Assembly: GCA_030043175.1 (NCBI GenBank)
Contig: JASHYD010000255.1
Location: 1-6,149, forward strand
Origin: Xanthobacteraceae bacterium
GTDB taxonomy: Bacteria; Pseudomonadota; Alphaproteobacteria; Rhizobiales; Xanthobacteraceae
Reading direction: 5' to 3'
DNA: 6,149 bases
Shown in pieces: positions 5,388 to 6,149 of this stretch. The notes beneath the pieces were generated by a model. That model was not told where the DNA came from. It saw only the letters and a program-made list of their open reading frames with translations, and ran no database searches. The first letter of the stretch is position 1. Every line of letters starts with the position of its first letter. The position numbers and the translations under genes were made by a program.

Positions 5388-5627
5388 CTGAACGAATTAC
5401 GCTGAGACTGGGACGGCGGGCATTAATTGATGGCGTCGAAATTCGTTGGCGTCCGGTTTTCTACGGGACTTCGTGCATCATTGCCGGTGTACGGGATCTT
5501 TCTTGGGACGATCGCATTCACGATCCTCGTTCCAGGTGCGATCCTCTGGTTGCCCAAGCACGTACTTCCGGAATCCGTTGGCTGTTTCAAATCTCCGGCT
5601 GGAGCAGATTATATCTGCCCGAACTGA
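5388..5627 (+). pseudogene. TRAP transporter large permease (DctM type), C-terminal relic
   Basis: The frame from 5427 reads LMASKFVGVRFSTGLRASLP, VYGIFLGTIAFTILVPGAIL and WLPKHVLPES, ending 'YICPN' at TGA 5625-5627. DctM-family permeases close with a membrane helix followed by 'P.lvlWLP', after a 'TPPvGiNLmv.s' segment. That segment is damaged here: 'ETGTAGIN' in frame 1 (5404-5427) joins LMASK only if one T is restored near 5427. One membrane helix of the usual 12 or so survives, from a protein normally around 430 residues. These permeases import organic acids with a small partner and a periplasmic binding protein, neither of which is here. The assignment rests on the WLP ending and the GIN-LMASK context; another helix-ended transporter is possible but less likely. 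Confidence 0.65.
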
Positions 5628-5677
5628 ACTGAGCTGGCCGCTATAGTAAGCCCGCCGGCGCGGAGACTGCGTCGCGT

Positions 5678-6149
5678 CAGCGTGACGAGGCGCAAAATGA
5701 CTTGCCCGATGGAAGCTGGCAGCTCATTCGGGACGCCGGGATACGACGATCCGATGCGCAGTGGTCTCTCGGCCCGGCAAGTATGGGGCTCCAGGACGCG
5801 CTCAATCCCGGTGTCAGACCGGTCTCAGCGTTGATAATGAAACCGCTTATAGTACCGACCTGTTCACGGAAATGCGTGTCGGCTTCCATCTGCAGCGCTG
5901 GATGGCACACATCGCGGCAGTCGGGCAGGAGCCGAAGCCGCCGGCGCTGCGACGCGCGACATGCTCGAATTTGCAACTGTGCGAGGCGCGCACAACGCCG
6001 CTCTGCAGGACAAGATCGGGACGCTAACGCCCGGCAAGGAAGCCGACATCGTCATCATTCGGGCGGAAGATATCAACGTCATGCCCCTCGCAAATGCCGT
6101 GAGCACAGTCGTGTCCTACGCGCATCCCGGAAACATCGAGGCCGTGTTC
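5678..6149 (+). pseudogene. Amidohydrolase (ATZ/TRZ, MtaD-like), frameshifted, runs off window
   Basis: Three frames join into one amidohydrolase. Frame 2 (about 5678-5821): NDLPDGSWQLIRDAG, then SMGLQDALNPGVRP, matching the family's 'GlpplqdALdaGvrPSLSVD'. Frame 1 (5827-5949): LSVDNETAYSTDLFTEMR and VGFHLQRWMAHIAA; the Asp of SVD is the family's metal-binding, catalytic residue. Frame 3 (5952-6149): TRDMLEFATVRGAHNAAL, IGTLTPGKEADIVIIRAED and NVMPLANAVSTVVSYAHP. The shifts fit one lost base near 5822 and one near 5950 (CTG[A]CGACG gives L-T-T-R-D). The 'GH' expected before LPP has decayed, and the N-terminal HxH metal motif is missing. Relatives deaminate or dechlorinate purine-, adenosine- or triazine-like rings; the substrate cannot be given. 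The true end lies beyond 6149. Confidence 0.85.

Noticed and set aside
1..6149. tRNA, rRNA or CRISPR arrays
   Set aside because: Looked for cloverleaf-like conserved arms, rRNA-like runs and regularly spaced identical repeats; none found by eye. A tRNA scan would be needed to be certain.

Overview
The window looks like a decaying accessory region of a GC-rich alphaproteobacterium. Bradyrhizobium or a close relative is the best guess. That guess rests on recalled family resemblance: paired HGG-type small proteins, the AqpZ sequence, LivK/TRAP/amidohydrolase catabolic relics and a small Trp/Ala-rich helical protein type. No marker gene fixes the genus. Only two genes are clearly intact: an MBL-fold hydrolase on the plus strand and an aquaporin Z on the minus strand. 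A third ORF, a 167-residue protein on the minus strand, is probably real. Most of the rest is relics carrying single-base frameshifts, or short non-coding stretches.

Layout. Positions 2-196 hold the C-terminal end of a LysR-type regulator cut by the window edge. Positions 197-573 hold nothing I recognise. A strong ribosome binding site then leads into a frameshifted ORF with a signal peptide (574-779). The MBL-fold gene follows (848-1636). Next is a gene-free stretch (1637-1900), then two overlapping minus-strand relics (2349 down to 1937): the tail of a conserved hypothetical gene and a frameshifted small Cys/His 'HGG' protein. A second gene-poor stretch (2350-2761) leads to aqpZ (2762-3469, minus). 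Beyond the aqpZ upstream region lies a second, truncated copy of the HGG gene (3828-3983, minus). The two HGG copies are therefore direct repeats that bracket aqpZ. The 167-residue minus-strand gene (4159-4662) has two near-palindromes spaced 21 bp apart just upstream, followed by a run of three hairpins built on GTCGG/CCGAC.

The right third (5033-6149) is a row of plus-strand 3' ends: a branched-chain-amino-acid-type ABC substrate-binding protein, a TRAP transporter large permease, and an amidohydrolase that runs off the window. Each is recognisable only after correcting one or more one-base indels. Together with the LysR relic they look like the remains of a catabolic or uptake locus that lost selection.

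The genes do not form a working pathway. AqpZ would give water permeability at the inner membrane, and the MBL-fold enzyme is a cytoplasmic hydrolase of unknown substrate. I found no convincing new molecular system. The items most worth checking are the duplicated HGG repeats around aqpZ, the 21-bp-spaced operator-like elements, and the GTCGG hairpin run.
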